From contig JACEFZ010017701.1 of assembly GCA_014155875.1 (NCBI GenBank), positions 1-64,000 on the forward strand: a stretch of 64,000 nt of DNA, written 5' to 3'. Source of the stretch: Cepaea nemoralis (taxonomy: Eukaryota > Mollusca > Gastropoda > Stylommatophora > Helicidae). The translations under genes and the position numbers were made by a program. Positions 23,310-34,362 of this stretch are shown here, in pieces; within the stretch, counting starts at the first letter, position 1; each line of letters opens with the position of its first letter. The notes under the pieces are model-generated. The model searched no databases. It saw nothing but the letters and a program-made list of their open reading frames with translations, and was not told where the DNA came from.

Positions 23310-23650
23310 ATGTAATGATTGGATGCACTGATGCAGTGGTTAGAACATTACACAGACAATGGCATGGCCAGACGAGGGTTCAAGGTCAGCTCTCGGCTTC
23401 GGCAATGGGAGGGAAAGACGGAGTACCTAACCCTCCGTGTACCAGGGCTACAAAATGTGATGGTACCAACACTTCACATGCCCACACCAAGTTCCTGTGG
23501 GTCTCAGGTTGACCCAGCTTAAAATGGATGCCAGCAAATGATTTGGGAAGTGAAGGTGACATTGATACTGACCACCGACCCACACCGTGCCGGTTGATTT
23601 ACAAAAATATGGGTCTAGCACCCTATGCCAAATGCACCTTAAGGGTCATT
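23310..23650 (+). mobile_element. tRNA-headed SINE
   Basis: Head GCACTGATGCAGTGGTTAGA and GAGGGTTCAAGGTC, body with CGACCCACACCGTGCCGGTT. A single copy here. Confidence 0.5.
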
Positions 23651-23724
23651 TACTTTACTTATAGGTACTGATTAGTACGCATAGATGACAAATGAAAAGA
23701 AGAACATAAATCCAATATAAAGTG

Positions 23725-23915
23725 GCATGAGCGGCTGGCTGAGTGTCTAAGAGCACTGGGTTCTCCTTCGGGAGACCTGGGTTTGAATCCTTGGCAAGGT
23801 GTGGTTTCTTTTCTGTTGGGGGGGGGGGGGGGGGGTGGGGGGGCACGGCACAAATGAAAATCCTAACCTGCACAGTTCGCGGCGACTTAATTCCTCAGGC
23901 TGGCCCTACACTGCA
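23725..23915 (+). mobile_element. tRNA-headed SINE with G-run
   Basis: Head GCGGCTGGCTGAGTGTCTAA and CTGGGTTTGAATCC, followed by a run of about 17 G at 23819. tRNA-like but no good full cloverleaf. Confidence 0.5.
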
Positions 23916-24133
23916 AGGTACTATCGGCAGTAGATGACAGTATTTGGACAGTTCTATTATTAAACATTATTACTTATCAGTGCAGGATGTGTTTGGTCAG
24001 TGGCCCACCTGGTCATCCGTTAGTCGTCTGTTAATGGCATCTCTTAACATCTCCAGAATAAACTAATTTATCATTACAACACAAATAGTCCAAACCAGTC
24101 AAAAACATAACGTGATCATTATCATATAAGGAG

Positions 24134-24345
24134 CTGCTCGAGGGTCAGTTGGACTAAAATTTTGACTTCTCGTCCTTGACTTGGGGAGGTCAATTACAAA
24201 GTACCTCAGAAGTCGGAGTGGGTTCGCCTGACGTCAAGGGACACTCGTAATAGGGAAAGCCAATCCACATTCAAAATTCAGTCCTGGGCACTAGAAGTAG
24301 TAGCACGTGTACAGACTGCACTTGAGATCAAAGCAAGCGAACACC
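24134..24345 (+). mobile_element. SINE-2 copy (head truncated)
   Basis: Starts at GGTCAGTTGGACTAAAATTT and continues through the body to GATCAAAGCAAGCGAAC followed by a C-run. Confidence 0.72.
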
Positions 24346-24365
24346 CCCCCCCCCCTTCCCGCAAA

Positions 24366-24379
<14 letters not shown>

Positions 24380-24396
<17 letters not shown>

Positions 24397-25745
24397 AGGA
24401 GCAGTCTAAACCAGTAGAAAACTAACTTGATCATTATCATGCGACAGACAGTCCAAACTAGTGAATAATTAGTTTATTATTACAAAGAATAGTCCAAGCT
24501 GGTGAAAAACTAACTTTATCATCATCACACATGGAGCAATCCAAAAGTGGAAAACTAATTTATCAACTCAACATAAAGAGTAGTCCAAGTTAACAGAAAA
24601 CTAATTTATCAGCACAAATGGAAAATCCAAACCAGCAGAAAACTAACTTGATCATTACCATATAATGAGCAATCCAAAACTGGAAAACTAATTTATCATT
24701 TCAGCACATAGATTAATTAGTCAAAGCTAATGGAAAATTATCTTAATCATCATCATATATGGACAACCCAAACCAATAGAAAACTAACTTGATCATTACC
24801 ATATAATGAGCAATCCAAAACTGGAAAATTAATTTATCATTTGTATGCAAAGACTGGTGGCTCTGTGGCAAAGGAGTTACGGACTCAGTTCATAATCCCG
24901 CATACAGCTTTCGAAACACAGCTGCAAGCGATTTGGCAGCAGACCGCCTTGCATTAGTTTTTATAAAAATGGTATAAGTGCCAGCCGTTCAGAAAGCAAT
25001 GACAAACTACTGAATGTAAACTTGCCAAGAGATCACAAAGAGCCAAAAAATGCAGGTGTTGACTGCGACGTCCTGTAAAGAATATGCAACTAACTTGTTT
25101 TTTAATACAATGACTAGACCAAGCTAATAGAAAACTAACTGTATCATTATCACATAAGAGGCAGTCAAAACCAGTGGACAACTAACTTATCATTTCTACA
25201 CAAAGACTAGTCCAAGCTCACGGAAAACTAACTTGATCATTATCACATAAGGGGCAGTCAACACCAGTGGACAACTAACTTATCATTTCTACACAAAGAC
25301 AAGTCCAAACTCACGGAAAACTAACTTGATCATTATCACATAAGGGGCAGTCAACACCAGTGGACAACTAACTTATCATTTCTACACAAAGACTAGTCCA
25401 AGCTCACGGAAAACTAACTTGATCATTATCACATAAGGGGCAGTCAACACCAGTGGACAACTAACTTATCATTTCTACACAAAGACAAGTCCAAGCTCAC
25501 GGAAAACTAACTTGATCATTATCACATAAGAGGCAGTCAAAACCAGTGGACAACTAACTTATCATTTCTACACAAAGATTAGTCCAAGCTCACGGAAAAC
25601 TAACTTGATCATTATCACATAAGGGGCAGTCAACACCAGTGGACAACTAACTTATCATTTCTACACAAAAACAAGTCCAAGCTCACGGAAAACTAACTTG
25701 ATCATTATCACATAAGGGGCAGTCAACACTAGTGAACAATTAATT
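24380..25745. repeat. 93-bp satellite related to the exon H donor
   Basis: Regular 93-bp units from 25146 to 25745 (about 6.4) with GGAAAACTAACTTGATCATT, ATCACATAAGGGGCAGTCAA, TATCATTTCTACACAAAGAC; degenerate half-units before that. On the minus strand each unit carries ATAATGATCAAGTTAGTTTT, similar to the exon H end and donor. Confidence 0.88.
24853..25096 (+). mobile_element. SINE-1 copy inserted in a satellite
   Basis: Head GGTGGCTCTGTGGCAAAGGA (box A-like) and CTTTCGAAACACAGC (box B-like), body, then GTTGACTGCGACGTCCTGTA and a short ATATGCAAC end. It splits the AACTAACTTGATCATTATCA tandem array. Confidence 0.75.
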
Positions 25746-25845
25746 TATCATGCCTAAACGAACGAACAGAAGAACAAACTTTGTTTTCAAAGGGTCATAA
25801 TAAAGTTTGTTCATTCGTATAGTTGGATCTGCCATTCATGTTTAA

Positions 25846-26765
25846 CCCTTAGACCCCGGCCAGGCCGATATACTGGCCCTTCAGCGGCCATCTTGCTCTT
25901 TTGAAAACGACGAAGTGTCCAGAAATCGGCCCTGTTTGTAAGGACTGCTATGATTGGTGTTCTTTTAATAGTACAGACCAATCAAATGCTTCCTTGCAAT
26001 CGTCAGCCATTTTAGCCCGCCACATTGCCGTTCTAGCGTGATTCAGACAAGTGGACATTATTTTGTGCTATTTTTTCCGAAGTAACCCATTTTTTCGAGG
26101 ATTTTTGAGTTCTAAAATGGCCAGCTTTGAACCCGAAGACGTACTAGCATTGACTAGCTCTGATAGTAGCGATTTTGTCAGTTCAGGGCTGTCAGATAAT
26201 GACTTTAGTGATACAGAAAGTGCGCATGAGGATTTCAACCTCTTGTCCCGTAGTTTTGTGTGTTGGGAATAAAAAAGATCGTTTTATCTATACCCTTTCA
26301 TGGCAATGGCCGGACCAAAAAACATGTCACCAGTTGATAGCCAACCTATTACAAATGTCAATACAGACTTAATAGTTGTTGTTTATTTAACCACAAGTGT
26401 TTAAAATTATTCTAAAGTGGTGTAGGTATTCAATGAGGAAATTTTAGGTGAGTACCATTTTTATTAAATATTTAGTACCAATTCATACATAGTGGTATGA
26501 AATATTTTATTTTTCACAAAATACAAATGAGGTTATCAAATTTGCGTAAACATGAACAAAACAACTTCAATCATACACAGAAATAAACTTTACTATATCC
26601 TCTTTAAGAATATATATACTTGTATATATCTATAAAGGGTTCTAATATTGTTTTTTGAATTTATAAAATTGTCACTTCAGTCATTTCTGTACTCCAAAAA
26701 AAATGGCTCCGTCTTCTTCAGAGGGAAACCTAAATTTGGCCCAATGTTGTTCCGTCCTAAAAGGG
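25846..26765 (+). mobile_element. piggyBac-like element PB1
   Basis: Ends CCCTTAGACCCCGG... and ...CGTCCTAAAAGGG sit between TTAA sites (25842-25845 and 26766-26769), the piggyBac insertion signature. It encodes only a short N-terminal acidic protein (26117-26272). The terminal repeats match imperfectly (start CCCTT). Confidence 0.75.
26117..26272 (+). pseudogene. piggyBac transposase N-terminal fragment
   Basis: 51 residues from ATG 26117, MASFEPEDVLALTSSDSSD to SFVCWE, followed by TAA. The serine/aspartate-rich start resembles the acidic N-terminus of piggyBac transposases. No DDE domain follows, so it cannot act alone. The assignment rests mainly on the TTAA-flanked ends. Confidence 0.5.
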
Positions 26766-26879
26766 TTAATAATCAAGTTCGTTTTCCTCTATTTTGGATC
26801 TATACAAGAATAGCAGGCATGGTAGCGAAGTTGATAGGAAACTGAACTAATAATGTGGGACGCAGAGGTGTTTCCAAGG

Positions 26880-27190
26880 CACCAGGGCCGGGTTATATAC
26901 TGGCCAAGACCTATTGACGCGTCCTCGTCGAGCATCCTGGGCAACAAGTCCCTTCGGGGTCCTGGCTAAAGTCAGTAGGATCGCCGTTTCCTCCGAAGTC
27001 GGAGAGTGTCTGCCTGTACGGCAAGGAACCACCAGTCTGCACACCAATAAGCCAGACATGGGACAACGGATACTCACGCAAACCTCAGGTCCTGTATGAC
27101 ATCACACTGATGTTGGACAACAGGATGCCTTCATCCGACATACAGGACTTCGCGTTGGAGCTCAAGCCAACGAACGCAAGCAAGCAACTA
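26880..27190. other. GC-rich unannotated repeat-like stretch
   Basis: Higher in GC than its neighbours, ending with an imperfect inverted match (GGTCCTGTATGACATCA / CCGACATACAGGACTTC). It may be a fragment of a mobile element, but I cannot assign it. Confidence 0.35.
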
Positions 27191-27360
27191 ATAATATCAT
27201 GAGGTTTTGATGCCTGAACTCATCTCCTGCTAAGTGAGGGAAAGATTGGCCACCTCTGCCTCCATGCATTCAAGCTCGCAAAATGTTATGGCCCTACCAC
27301 ATCACAGAACTATAGCAGGAAATTGCTTCGAAACAATTAAAATAAATATATATAAGGAAT

Positions 27361-27590
27361 AACAGGCATCTGTAGCTTAGGGGTTAGTGAATACAGTTTC
27401 ACAATTCCCTGACATGTAGGGTCGAGGAGTCGCAATCAGTTGCTGGTGATCTTGGAGCAGACTTTTTCGATGGTATGAGCGTCAGCCATACAGAAATCAA
27501 TGCCAAACCTCTAAACGTTGCCTTGTAAATCACAAACAGCCAATAAATGCTGGGGTTGATTGCAATGTCACGTAAAGGATGTGCAACTAC
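27361..27590 (+). mobile_element. SINE-1-related copy
   Basis: A different tRNA-like head (CATCTGTAGCTTAGGGGTTA; GGTCGAGGAGTC) is joined to the same body and GTTGATTGCAATGTCACGTA 3' domain. Confidence 0.65.
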
Positions 27591-27599
27591 ATATTATAT

Positions 27600-27946
27600 A
27601 AGAAACAGTGCAAACTAGAGGAAAACGAACTTGATTATTACACTGTGAACAGCAGATACAAACCAGTAGAAAACAAATATGATTATTATTCTGTGAAGAG
27701 TGAGAGAAAATCCTTGAAAGTCTTGTGTCATGGCAAGGAAGGGAGTCAAGACACAAATTGGAGGTCATAGTTTGTGGAGAAGCATAGTCACACATGCCAG
27801 CCAGCAAGACACTTGATGATGATGATGAAGAGCAGTAGAAAATAAACTTGATTATTATACTGTAAAGAGCAAATCAAAACCAGTAAACAAAAATAAATGT
27901 GATTAATATACTGTGAAGAGCAGATCCAAACCTGAGGAAAACTTAC
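27600..27946. repeat. degenerate tandem units after exon H donor
   Basis: About 50-bp units (GTAGAAAACAAATATGATTA, TTATTCTGTGAAGAG...) run up to the exon H border; a LINE tail interrupts them. Confidence 0.7.
27690..27832 (+). mobile_element. LINE 3'-tail fragment
   Basis: The last ~130 bases of the same LINE 3' end, finishing with (GAT)n. It lies between degenerate tandem units in the intron after exon H. Confidence 0.5.
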
Positions 27947-28095
27947 ATGATCATTATCAGACATGGTGCAATCGTGTTGATCCACCTTCAAGAGGTCCCC
28001 AGTAAACTTTGCCAGGATGTTCTTCACCAGCTGAGTAACCTCATTGATGTGGCTGTCGACGCTAACATAAAATGGGAACGGCTGCTTGGCTTTCT
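27947..28095 (-). CDS. NCSTN: nicastrin exon H
   Basis: Two bases finishing a lysine, then 49 codons: KAKQPFPFYVSVDSHINEVT through DLLKVDQHDCTMSDNDH. It aligns with human [20 protein letters not shown] and the NLTGTVVNLTREQC segment, including the cysteine. The acceptor is tttatttcacag and the donor CAT|gtaagt, phase 0. The intron on its 3' side starts with degenerate tandem units that resemble this very exon end and donor. Confidence 0.92.
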
Positions 28096-28301
28096 CTGTG
28101 AAATAAACACAACCATGTCATTATGTGACATGTTTTCACTTACTTATTCAGTCTTTCTTTTCTCCTGTGCCTGAGGTAAAGACAATCCTGCATGCATTTA
28201 GGATGTTAAATATCCTTACAGTCATGTTTAGCCTTTCCTCAGCTACTTTAGGATGTTAAATATCTATTCATTCTTGTTTAGTCATTCCTCAACTACTCTA
28301 A

Positions 28302-29083
28302 CCCTTTAGCGGGCAAAGCGTCCGGGAACGTTTCTACCCCCGAACGGGCAAAGCGTTTGAAACTGCCTGATACTATTATGCACTGTAAAAACGCGATCTC
28401 TCGGCTTTCCGATACTTCCGATGGCTACTTTCACTTTCGTCAACAGCTTGACCATGTGGCCACCATTTGCAAGCGCCTACTATGAATTTGAACAGATTTT
28501 TTTTATAGCTTTCGGGGTTTTTTTTCAAAATGAATTTCACGATTCTTCAAGTGATAGCCGAGATTTCGCTAGGTTCAATTTAAGTGACATTGAAGGGCAA
28601 GAAGTTGACTATTAATCGGAGCTAGATATCAGTGATCAGCGTTACTTTGCGTTAGCAGTCGTGAGTCAGACTTTAAAGGAAGTGATTATGATTCTGAAAA
28701 TGAGTTTGTAAATTGCCGTATAGACTGACAATCACCTGTATTTCGTACATATTTGTGTTCATATATGGATTATCAGAAAGCAACGGCAAACTACTGAGCG
28801 TAATCTTGCCAAGAAATCAACATACAGCTGAAAGATGCTGGTGTTGACAGCGATGTCCTGTAAAGGATATGCCAAAAAAAAAAAATGGATTACCGGCAAC
28901 AATCATGTGAGTAACATATTCTGCATGCTTTTCCCTTCATTGTGTTGTTTATTTAACTAAAATCGGTAGACTAACACCTTATTTGTGATGTTTTTACTAA
29001 CGTAACCCAAAATTTTACCGAACCTGAAAAAAATCTTGCCCGTTCAGGGCTAAAAAACGGACAAGCGTCTGCCCGGTAAAGGG
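28302..29083 (+). mobile_element. piggyBac-like element PB2 with a SINE inside
   Basis: Begins CCCTTTAGCGGGC and ends GCCCGGTAAAGGG, followed by TTAA (29084-29087). On the left the site reads CTAA, probably a mutated TTAA. It is closely related to PB3 at 37378-38066. A short peptide (MNEFHDSS-like, about 28528-28613) with SDSRDFARFNLSDIEGQEVDY-type acidic residues is the only coding trace. A SINE fragment (28772-28884) is inserted with the duplication ATGGATT. Confidence 0.8.
28772..28884 (+). mobile_element. SINE fragment inside PB2
   Basis: Headless SINE with GCTGAAAGATGCTGGTGTTG and a poly-A tail, flanked by ATGGATT duplications (28765-28771 and 28885-28891). Confidence 0.8.
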
Positions 29084-29086
29084 TTA

Positions 29087-29690
29087 AGGTGCTTATTATT
29101 CTGATTGTCTTTCCTTAACTACTTTATAGAGTGTTGAATGTGCTTACAGTCTTGTTTAGTCTTTCTTCAATTACTTTAGGTTTCTCAAATATCTTTACAG
29201 TTGTATTTAGTCATTCCTCAACTACTTTATGGTTTTAAATATCCTGATAGTCTTGTTTGGTCTTTCTTCAACTACTTTACGGTTTTAAATATCCTTGCAG
29301 CCTTGTTTAGCCTTTCCTCAGCTACTTTAGGGTTATGAATGTGCTTACAGCCGTGTTTAGTCTTTCCTCAACTACAATATGGTGTTAAATATCCTTACAA
29401 CCTTGTTTAGTCTTTCCTCAACTACTTTAGGGTGTTAAATGTGCTTACGCATAGAGACTAGTTTAGTCTTTCCTCAACTATTTTAGGATAATGTATGTGC
29501 TTACAGCTTTGTTTAGTCTTTCCTCAACTACTTAATAGGGTGTTAAATATCCTTATAGATGTGTTTAGTCTTTCCTCAACTATTTTAGGATAATGTATGT
29601 GCTTACAGCCTTGTATAGTCTTTCCTCAATCATTTTAAGGTATTTTATGTCCTTTCAGCCTTGTTTAGTCTTTCCTCAATTAATTTACAA
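29087..29690. repeat. ~50-bp satellite split by PB2
   Basis: Units GTTAAATATCCTTACAGTCT and TGTTTAGTCTTTCCTCAACT; two units also lie at 28195-28300 on the other side of PB2. Confidence 0.85.
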
Positions 29691-29904
29691 TGAGTAAATT
29701 ACAAAAATGAGAAGTGGAATTGGTAAGCTATACAAGAACAAAATTTAAAAAAAAAAAGAAATGGACCCTGCACCTAGAACCTTCACCAGCACACAAACAA
29801 TAAACAGCCACTGAAACAACTACATAAAAAACATACAAAAGTGTGACATTCTGTTTAGCCTTTCTTGCCCTAGTTATGGGATGTAGCTACCAATGGGAAC
29901 AATA

Positions 29905-30010
29905 TCACACCGGCTGTCTTTACTTTCCTTTATTTTTCTGGTACCCATTATAGGCAGGGTGGTGCTGGGAGCTCAGGTCAATTATCTTAAAATACGCCTC
30001 AATACAAATG
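29905..30010 (-). mobile_element. SINE-3 fragment
   Basis: Contains CTTTACTTTCCTTTATTTTT, GGGAGCTCAGGTCAATTATC; the head is lost. Confidence 0.5.
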
Positions 30011-30077
30011 TAAATCTATTCTAGATAATGTGCTACTACGGCTCCTCTCTGGAATGTAGAGGTACTTAATATACAAG

Positions 30078-30606
30078 GAAGCTTCAAATGAAAACCTAAA
30101 TTTTTTTTTGGTGTGAATATATTTTGAAGAAGAACAAATGTATCATTTTTTTATATAGTCACCACTGCTTCCAATGCAAGTCCTTCAGCGCCACTAAAGT
30201 GCTTGGATTCCTGTAGAAAAAAATCTCTTGGTCGCGTGTGTAACCACTCATGCACACCTGTTGTACCTCTTCCTCGGACCGAAAAGTTTTGAAACTTCCT
30301 ACTCCTTTCATATACTTGCGGGACTGACACCATAATGGACCTTCATTCACCGAAGAATTTCCATAAGGTTTAATTCCTTCATTGATCAAAAAACGGACAA
30401 CAGAATGCTGCCTCTCTTTAATGCATGTCAAAAGTAGGGCGGCCATTTTAAATTGTCCTTATGACGTCACCATGTTCGTCTGCACCATGATGTCACATGC
30501 TTAATGCTCGTGACATCCTTAACAACAATAATGACAAGTTACAAAACAATGACATGGTTATTGTAATTTCTATCACACTTTAAAAATTTTCATATGAAGC
30601 CCCCTC
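30078..30606 (-). mobile_element. internally deleted mariner-like MITE
   Basis: Inverted ends: GAAGCTTCAAATGAAAACC at about 30080 and its partner TTTTCATATGAAGCCCCC at about 30586-30603. Between them, a frame (30446-30159) reads MAALLLTCIKERQHSVVRFL and INEGIKP, then jumps to a C-terminal-like part EEEVQQVCMSGYTRDQEIFF and LVALKDLHWKQW. This looks like a transposase start joined to a transposase end with the core lost. Confidence 0.65.
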
Positions 30607-30859
30607 AAACTTATCTTTATTTCGGTATAATCAGACACAAGCAAGTTTTCACAAACTAACCAAACCAAACACAATCTTGATTAAACTGAACACATTAATA
30701 AGATGCATCACACGAGAACAAACTCCACAGAGAGAAGTTAGGTTAATTACCTCGAAAAAATATTTATTACAAAGAAAAAGTGTATATCCAAATGCAACAT
30801 CAAAGTAAATGGAATCAATATGAAACAGCAGATAGCAGATAGAAGATGTATTAAAGAAG

Positions 30860-31262
30860 TTAAATGCTGAATAACACAAGATGAAGAATATTCTCTGTAA
30901 TTTACCTTTATCAAATGAGGTGAAGAAAAGAGTTATTAAGAGCTACATTGAGCCAATCATGATGTACAGAAGCAAATCATGGACAATTGTCAGACAAATG
31001 AAAATTATGTGGAAGCTGCAGAGATGTGGCCTTATAGAAGAATGATGAGAACACCACTGATGGATGGAAAGAGCAATGAAGAAATCTTGAAAGAAGGTAA
31101 CTCACAAAGAGAACTGGTTACTGGCATGAGAAGGAGATACTCCTCATTCTCCAGGCATTCCACGAGAAGAGGAAAGCTGGAGTATGTCATCACAATGGGA
31201 AGGTTGGAGGGAAAGAGAACAAATGAACAAACGAACGAACAAACTTTATTTTCAAAGGGTTA
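30860..31262 (+). mobile_element. LINE reverse transcriptase C-terminal fragment
   Basis: Reads RVIKSYIEPIMMYRSKSWTI, then in a second frame AEMWPYRRMMRTPLMDGKSN and EEILKEGNSQREL. It ends with (GAAC)n and TTTATTTTCAAAGGGTTAA, an end shared with 13600-13682, 25755-25800 and 2841-2860. Confidence 0.65.
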
Positions 31263-31269
31263 AGAATTG

Positions 31270-31730
31270 GGTACGCAGCCCCTTCTAACATTCAGCCCTT
31301 CTATAACTCTTTTTCATTCATTACTTCATCCACACATCATTTGAGGCTAACTGAGAACAACAACAATATAAAAGGTATGCATTATAAAGGTATGGGAAAA
31401 ATGCAAAAATCAATACTACACGACTCAGTAATATTAATGACTGGTATGGCACTTGTTATTAGCTATGTGGAATATACTGGCCTACCAAAAGGGGACTGGC
31501 TGTTATACTAGGGTTTTAGTATTATTATTATTATTTTTATTATTAGGAGGGGGGGGAGGAACCAATAGAGAAGATGCTTGACAGTTTGACATCATGGTAG
31601 GGAGGAACGTCAGTATCAGAAATGATTGAAAGCGCTTCCAATGGCATCATGTTTTAAAACAACTTCACAACAGTCCTTGGAATCAACAACCCAGCACACA
31701 ATATTGACTGTTACTAACACAGGTACTCAC
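31270..31730. other. intron after exon G, nothing recognised
   Basis: Non-coding, with a short G-run at 31549. 32150-32740 before the CT-rich tract is likewise unassigned. Confidence 0.45.
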
Positions 31731-31818
31731 TCAAAATATCCGCATTAGCTTCATCAAGACTCTCAGCGAACAACTCACAAATTGGGGAAACCAGGAAACA
31801 ATACAGTAAGTGCGCCAC
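31731..31818 (-). CDS. NCSTN: nicastrin exon G
   Basis: A small exon of 29 codons plus one base: VAHLLYCFLVSPICELFAES then LDEANADIL. It aligns with human [21 protein letters not shown]. The acceptor tttgtttctgacag is strong and lies in a tandem array that repeats this same acceptor-like sequence (31819-32150). The donor is TTG A|gtgagt, phase 1. The joined codon with exon H is AAG (lysine). Confidence 0.9.
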
Positions 31819-32150
31819 CTGTCAGAAACAAAAACACAAGAAATGGATGTCTTTAAGTAAACATGCATGAGAGCTTGTTTCAACCTGTCAGAAACAAAAG
31901 CATAAGAATTGATGTTTGAAGTAAACATGTAAAGGACCGCACTTCAATCTGTCAGAAACAAAAATATCAGAAAAAAAGAAATTGATGTCTTAAGAAAACA
32001 TGTAATGGACCTTGCTTCAACTTGTAAGAAACAAATACATCAGAAATTGATGTCTTCAGTGAACATGTAAACAACCTTATTTCAACCAGTCAGAAATAAA
32101 AGCATAAAAAATGTCTTCAGTAAACATGTAACAGACGTTGTTTCAATGTC
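31819..32150. repeat. ~63-bp array carrying the exon G acceptor
   Basis: About five units of CCTGTCAGAAACAAAAGCAT, AAGAAATTGATGTCTT and AAGTAAACATGTAA. On the minus strand each has a pyrimidine tract and CAG. Confidence 0.85.
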
Positions 32151-32744
32151 ATTGTGGCAAATTCAGGACTGGCTCTTTTCAACCTAGGTATCATTTAAAT
32201 CTTTGCGAAGGGGATGCTTCATGCTACCTGTTTTCTTAGACCTTAAGGTACAGCTTGGCCTGGAGCGAACACCATGTGCCTGTAACATATGGTGTGTAAA
32301 TGGGTCCCTAACTTAACTATACAGCGCAGACCTGATAAGGCGAACTCACCTGGGACCCAAGAAATAGTTCTTCTTATCAGAAATTCCTCTTATAAGAGTT
32401 CAAGCATATAATAATGTATTTACAACGTACAATTCAATATTGTTCTTCATAACAGAAAATCACCACATCCGAGATCTCAGGAGTGCCACGGCAGTTGCTA
32501 CTCTAGGGGTGTGAAGTGTTGGGCCTTCACATAAACCATATCCCAGCATGATGAAATGGAGTGAACAGCTCCCTTCCTCACCTCCACTCTTTCCCAGTTA
32601 GTTTCTAACAATTCTGACAATTATCTGATAGCCATTTTACAAGGCTGGGTCAACTCCAATGCTGCCACAATTCGCATGAACATGGATGACTGTCTTGGCA
32701 AGCAAAGGCACTAACAACTATGCCACCATGTCTCTCTCACTCAG

Positions 32745-33002
32745 ACACTCTTACTCACTCATTCTCTCTGTCTCTTGTTCACTCACTCACTCACTCGCTC
32801 TGTGTCTCTCTCTTTCTCACTCAATCTCTCTCTGTCACTCACTCATCCTCTCTGTCTCTGTCACTCTCTCTCTCTTTGTCTCTCACTCACTCTCTGTCTC
32901 ACATTCACTCACACTCTCTTTCTCACTCACTCACTCACTCTGTCTCTCTCTCACTCATTCACTCTCTCTCATTCACACATACACATGCGCACACACACAA
33001 AC

Positions 33003-33094
<92 letters not shown>
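32745..33094. repeat. CTCACT-rich and (GA)n tracts
   Basis: Irregular CTCACTCTCTCT repeats (32745-32990), then pure (GA)n to 33094, next to the exon F donor. Confidence 0.9.
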
Positions 33095-33099
<5 letters not shown>

Positions 33100-33313
33100 A
33101 GTTGCACTATCTGCTGTCATGTTCTGGATCAAGTCCTCGGGTGGGGGACTGCCCACAGATTCCTCGTACAAATACAGAGCTAGAGTAGTGGACAAGTTGG
33201 TGATCAGCTCCGCCTGTTTGGTGACATAGTTATACTTCTCCGACTCATTCATGCCCTGGGGATAATCGGTTGCCCCTATGAGGTCACCAGTATCAAACCG
33301 ACTGTTGTAGAAC
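33100..33313 (-). CDS. NCSTN: nicastrin exon F
   Basis: One base completing the split lysine, then 71 codons. The start FYNSRFDTGDLIGA matches human YYQSIYDTAENIN. The middle KQAELITNLSTTLALYLYEE matches the human helix TAKALADVATVLGRALYEL, and the exon ends NMTADSAT. Acceptor tgttttcag; donor ACT|gtaagt, a strong consensus. A (CT)n repeat in transcribed sense begins only four to six bases beyond the donor GT (33000-33094). Confidence 0.94.
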
Positions 33314-33524
33314 CTGAAAACAGCAAGTTTAACTACTTCAAAGGCTGATAAACCACGAGTTAGTTAATTAGTCAGCAAATCATCCGCACTACGCCTCAGC
33401 ATTCAGTCTACAAGTGCACAGTATCTCCTCAGTATCACCTTCAGCATGTAGCAGCTGAAAACACCAGCTATGTGTTGATTGACCTTTCTTCTTTAATTAA
33501 TTGATTAATTCATCATCATTCATC

Positions 33525-33850
33525 ATCATCATCATCATAAGCCATGCCGATAAGCATGGGCGGTCATGATTCGCCATCTCACTCGATCACCAGACGCATG
33601 GATCAGCTCAATGTTCTTGTCTCAATTATACCACGTGGCCAAGCCATCCAGGTATTTACTTCTCTGCCTTCCTCTTGTTCTCTTCCCCTCGATCTTGCCA
33701 GATGTCATCAAGTTCTCCAATTTATTTCTTCTCATAGCGTGACCAAAAAATGTTGACTGTCTGCGTCTAATTTCTCTAATCAGTGTATGATTTTCATTTG
33801 TTTCTTTATCCCCCTGTATCAGTGCTCTAATACAATACAGGCAATAAATC
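33525..33850 (-). mobile_element. LINE 3'-end fragment
   Basis: Antisense of the LINE C-terminal HxMRRNKL...TSGKI...WMAWPRG-type sequence, starting with a (CAT)n tail at 33510-33540. Frames are broken. Confidence 0.65.
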
Positions 33851-34085
33851 CTGCAACATATTGCTTAAATCTTCTGAGTTTAAATTCACTCATGTTGAAT
33901 GCCTAGGCTCCACTGGGGGAGGAGGGATTAAAAGGCAAAGGAAAGAAGAAGAATGTTGGTTGAGGAACAGCTTATCACTGTAGTGAAGCCAGTACACAGA
34001 ACACCATGCCCCCACAACGAAATATGTAAGGAAGCAACCAAAGTGTCAGAACAAATAACAACAAACATGAAGAAAGAAAAATTTA

Positions 34086-34322
34086 TTTGCATAACCTTTA
34101 CAGGGTGTTTCAATCAACCCCAGCATTTTTTGTCCGTGATTTCTTGGCAAGTTTATGCTCAGTAGTTTGCTATAGCTTTATGAACGACCGGCACTCATAC
34201 CATTGAATGAAAACCAACGCAAGGTGGATCTGCTGCCAAATCACCCCCAGTTGTGTTTCGAAAGTGGTATGCAAGATTATAAACTACGTCTGTAACTTCT
34301 TTGCCACGGAGCAAAGAAGAAG
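34086..34322 (-). mobile_element. SINE-1 copy
   Basis: Complete copy close to the exon E donor; the tRNA-like head ends at about 34320, only ~40 bases from the exon. Confidence 0.7.
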
Positions 34323-34362
34323 GCGTAAATAACAAAGACAGCATACTCCAGGTGAAACCTAC

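Noticed and set aside
24380..25745. CRISPR-like regular repeats
   Set aside because: The repeats are head to tail without unique spacers and the genome is eukaryotic; this is a satellite.
32686..33252. Ser/Leu- and Arg/Glu-repeat proteins
   Set aside because: Translations of CT/GA microsatellites; only 33100-33313 on the minus strand is real coding sequence (exon F).
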